A stretch of 64,000 nt of DNA from Molossus alvarezi (taxonomy: Eukaryota > Chordata > Mammalia > Chiroptera > Molossidae). The position numbers were made by a program, and so were the translations under genes. How positions within the stretch are numbered: the stretch's first letter is position 1; every line of letters starts with the position of its first letter. The stretch covers positions 84,325 to 148,324 of the forward strand of contig JBAWUJ010000137.1 in assembly GCA_037176705.1 (NCBI GenBank), given 5' to 3'. Shown here piece after piece: positions 62,945 through 64,000 of the stretch. The notes under the pieces were generated by a model. It had not been told where the DNA came from, ran no database searches, and saw only the letters and a list, made by a program, of their open reading frames with translations.

Positions 62945-64000
62945 TGAGAGCTGGAGGGGCAGCTTTGTCCCAGGCACACGTGCTGGTGGAGGCTGCTGTT
63001 CCATGGGTGAGCCCTTCCCTGGCGGGGCAGGCAGCCCGGTGGGCGGGCGCGCACCGTCCCTGGGACTCTGGTGACCTAGCACCCACTGTCTGGGCCACCC
63101 TGGTGATTGCCTGAGGCCCCGCCCCACGGCACATTCAGGCCCACCCAAGCGGTGTCCATTGATTTTTCCCTAGGATTGGCCTGTCTTGGCTCCCGCTTCA
63201 CGAGGTCCTAAATTCTCTGAAACCAACAACACCTGGCCTCAGCGAGCCCCATACCTCCTCTGGCTCACTGGCCCCAGGCCTGGCAGTAGTAGCAGCCAGC
63301 GTTGGGCCCCAGCTTGACATTGCCTAGGCACCTCCAAGACCAGCACAGAAGGCAGCCATGTGTAGATCGCTTTGTAGCTTATGTCTGGTGGCCCCGGGGA
63401 GAACACACAGGGGCAGTGGCTGACCTCGCCCCGGAGCCAGCCTAGAAGAGTTGGCCTTTCCTTTGCTCCTTTTCCCTTCAGAATATTACAATGGCATCCT
63501 CAGTACCTGGAGGTGGGTCTTTGTGCTTCTTTCTCAATAGGCTGTACGTATGTGTTCTTTTTCTTGCTTCTCTCTTTCCTCCCTCCCTCCCTCCCTCTCT
63601 GGCTAGAGCCCTTTGGGGCTCAGGGCAAGACTGAGGAAGTTGTACAGAGAGCTCCCACATGCCCACGGCCCTGTAGTCCCTGCTCTTTCTTCCCCAAGTC
63701 ACACACGGGCAGGCACGCAGGCACCCAATGCGTGAATTTTCTGAGGCCCAGAGGCCTGCTGCAGAACTTAGGATGAAAACCCTACCCTGCTCTTTTCCAG
63801 AAAGACAGGCATGGGCCTAAGCAAGGTGGCCTGGCCTGGGCTGGGCCTGGGGAGTGGGGGTGGGGTTAGGGGGTGGGAAGGGAAGGCCAGGGCCACTTAT
63901 TCCAAGGGAACAGCAATGGCTTGATTCAAATGCAGAGAGCCTGGGACTTTGCCTGAGGCTTCTACAACTCCCCCACACTTAGGCCACTGATTCCAAGCTG
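62945..64000. repeat. Macrosatellite unit 12, cut by the window edge
   Basis: Only the first 1056 bp of this unit are present. It contains the pyrimidine tract and the G-quadruplex motif (starting at 63849) and ends inside the CpG-poor part. It has A at 141 and C at 532, matching units 10 and 11. The array continues beyond the window. Confidence 0.95.

Larger units (their letters stand above)
1..64000. repeat. Macrosatellite array of ~5.72-kb units, head to tail
   Basis: The whole window is one tandem array: 11 complete units and one partial, all in the same orientation, with no spacer and no interruption. Any landmark, for example the G-quadruplex motif, recurs every 5716 to 5730 bp (905, 6629, 12357, 18077, 23799, 29515, 35231, 40947, 46673, 52395, 58119, 63849). 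Units differ at about fifteen substitution sites plus three length-variable sites. Neither array edge is in the window, so the true copy number is larger and the phase used here is arbitrary. I see no known multicopy gene in the unit: no rRNA, U2 snRNA, 5S, DUX-type homeobox or USP17-like frame. The composition (CpG island, microsatellites, GC boxes) is that of a mammalian genome. A non-coding macrosatellite is the best description; its identity and chromosome are unknown to me. Confidence 0.97.

Overview
The window is one uninterrupted tandem array, not a gene cluster. A GC-rich unit of about 5.72 kb is repeated head to tail eleven times. A twelfth partial copy runs into the right edge, and no flanking single-copy sequence is present. 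Using the window start as an arbitrary phase, the units begin at 1, 5725, 11453, 17173, 22895, 28611, 34327, 40043, 45769, 51491, 57215 and 62945. Their lengths are 5724, 5728, 5720, 5722, 5716, 5716, 5716, 5726, 5722, 5724 and 5730 bp, followed by a 1056-bp partial. All units lie in the same orientation and differ at only about fifteen substitution sites that I could find. The composition looks like a mammalian nuclear genome: CA, CT, GGAT and CTG microsatellites, a CpG-poor half next to a CpG island with Sp1-type GC boxes, AATAAA signals, and no prokaryotic gene structure. I therefore call it a non-coding macrosatellite. I cannot name the species or chromosome.

Layout of one unit, in unit-1 coordinates. 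The first 3.2 kb is CpG-poor. It carries a pyrimidine tract (609-657), a strong G-quadruplex motif (905-938), GGT and GGAT/GGGT microsatellites (1176-1196, 1434-1484), a Z-DNA-type tract (1709-1734), a CTG/GCTGGT tract (2087-2226) and a purine tract (2494-2532). From about 3220 to 5350 lies a CpG island. It holds a NotI/GC-box cluster (3862-3901), a GCATC pentamer repeat (4031-4060), a length-variable CT tract (4179-4190), a CTCF-core-like motif (4404-4417), CA/C-rich tracts, a perfect palindromic NFI site (5096-5110) and a poly(A) signal (5131-5136). To convert unit-1 positions below about 1980 to unit k, add (unit start minus 1). For positions after the CT tract add 5728, 11448, 17170, 22886, 28602, 34318, 40044, 45766, 51490 or 57220 for units 2 to 11.

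No protein-coding gene can be supported. Every open frame is an unrecognised, low-complexity or shadow frame, and the longest one changes length with the CT count. Unit-to-unit length differences are fully explained by three loci: CT copy number, a 6-bp GGCCGC gain in units 1 and 11, and a 6-bp duplication in unit 2. Shared variants are mosaic between units, which points to gene conversion or unequal exchange. The CpG-island half shows no substitutions at all between units.

The combination of CpG island, CTCF-like motif beside a variable CT microsatellite, and candidate non-coding transcript signals resembles the general design of X-linked CTCF-binding macrosatellites such as DXZ4. That link is a hypothesis from architecture only.
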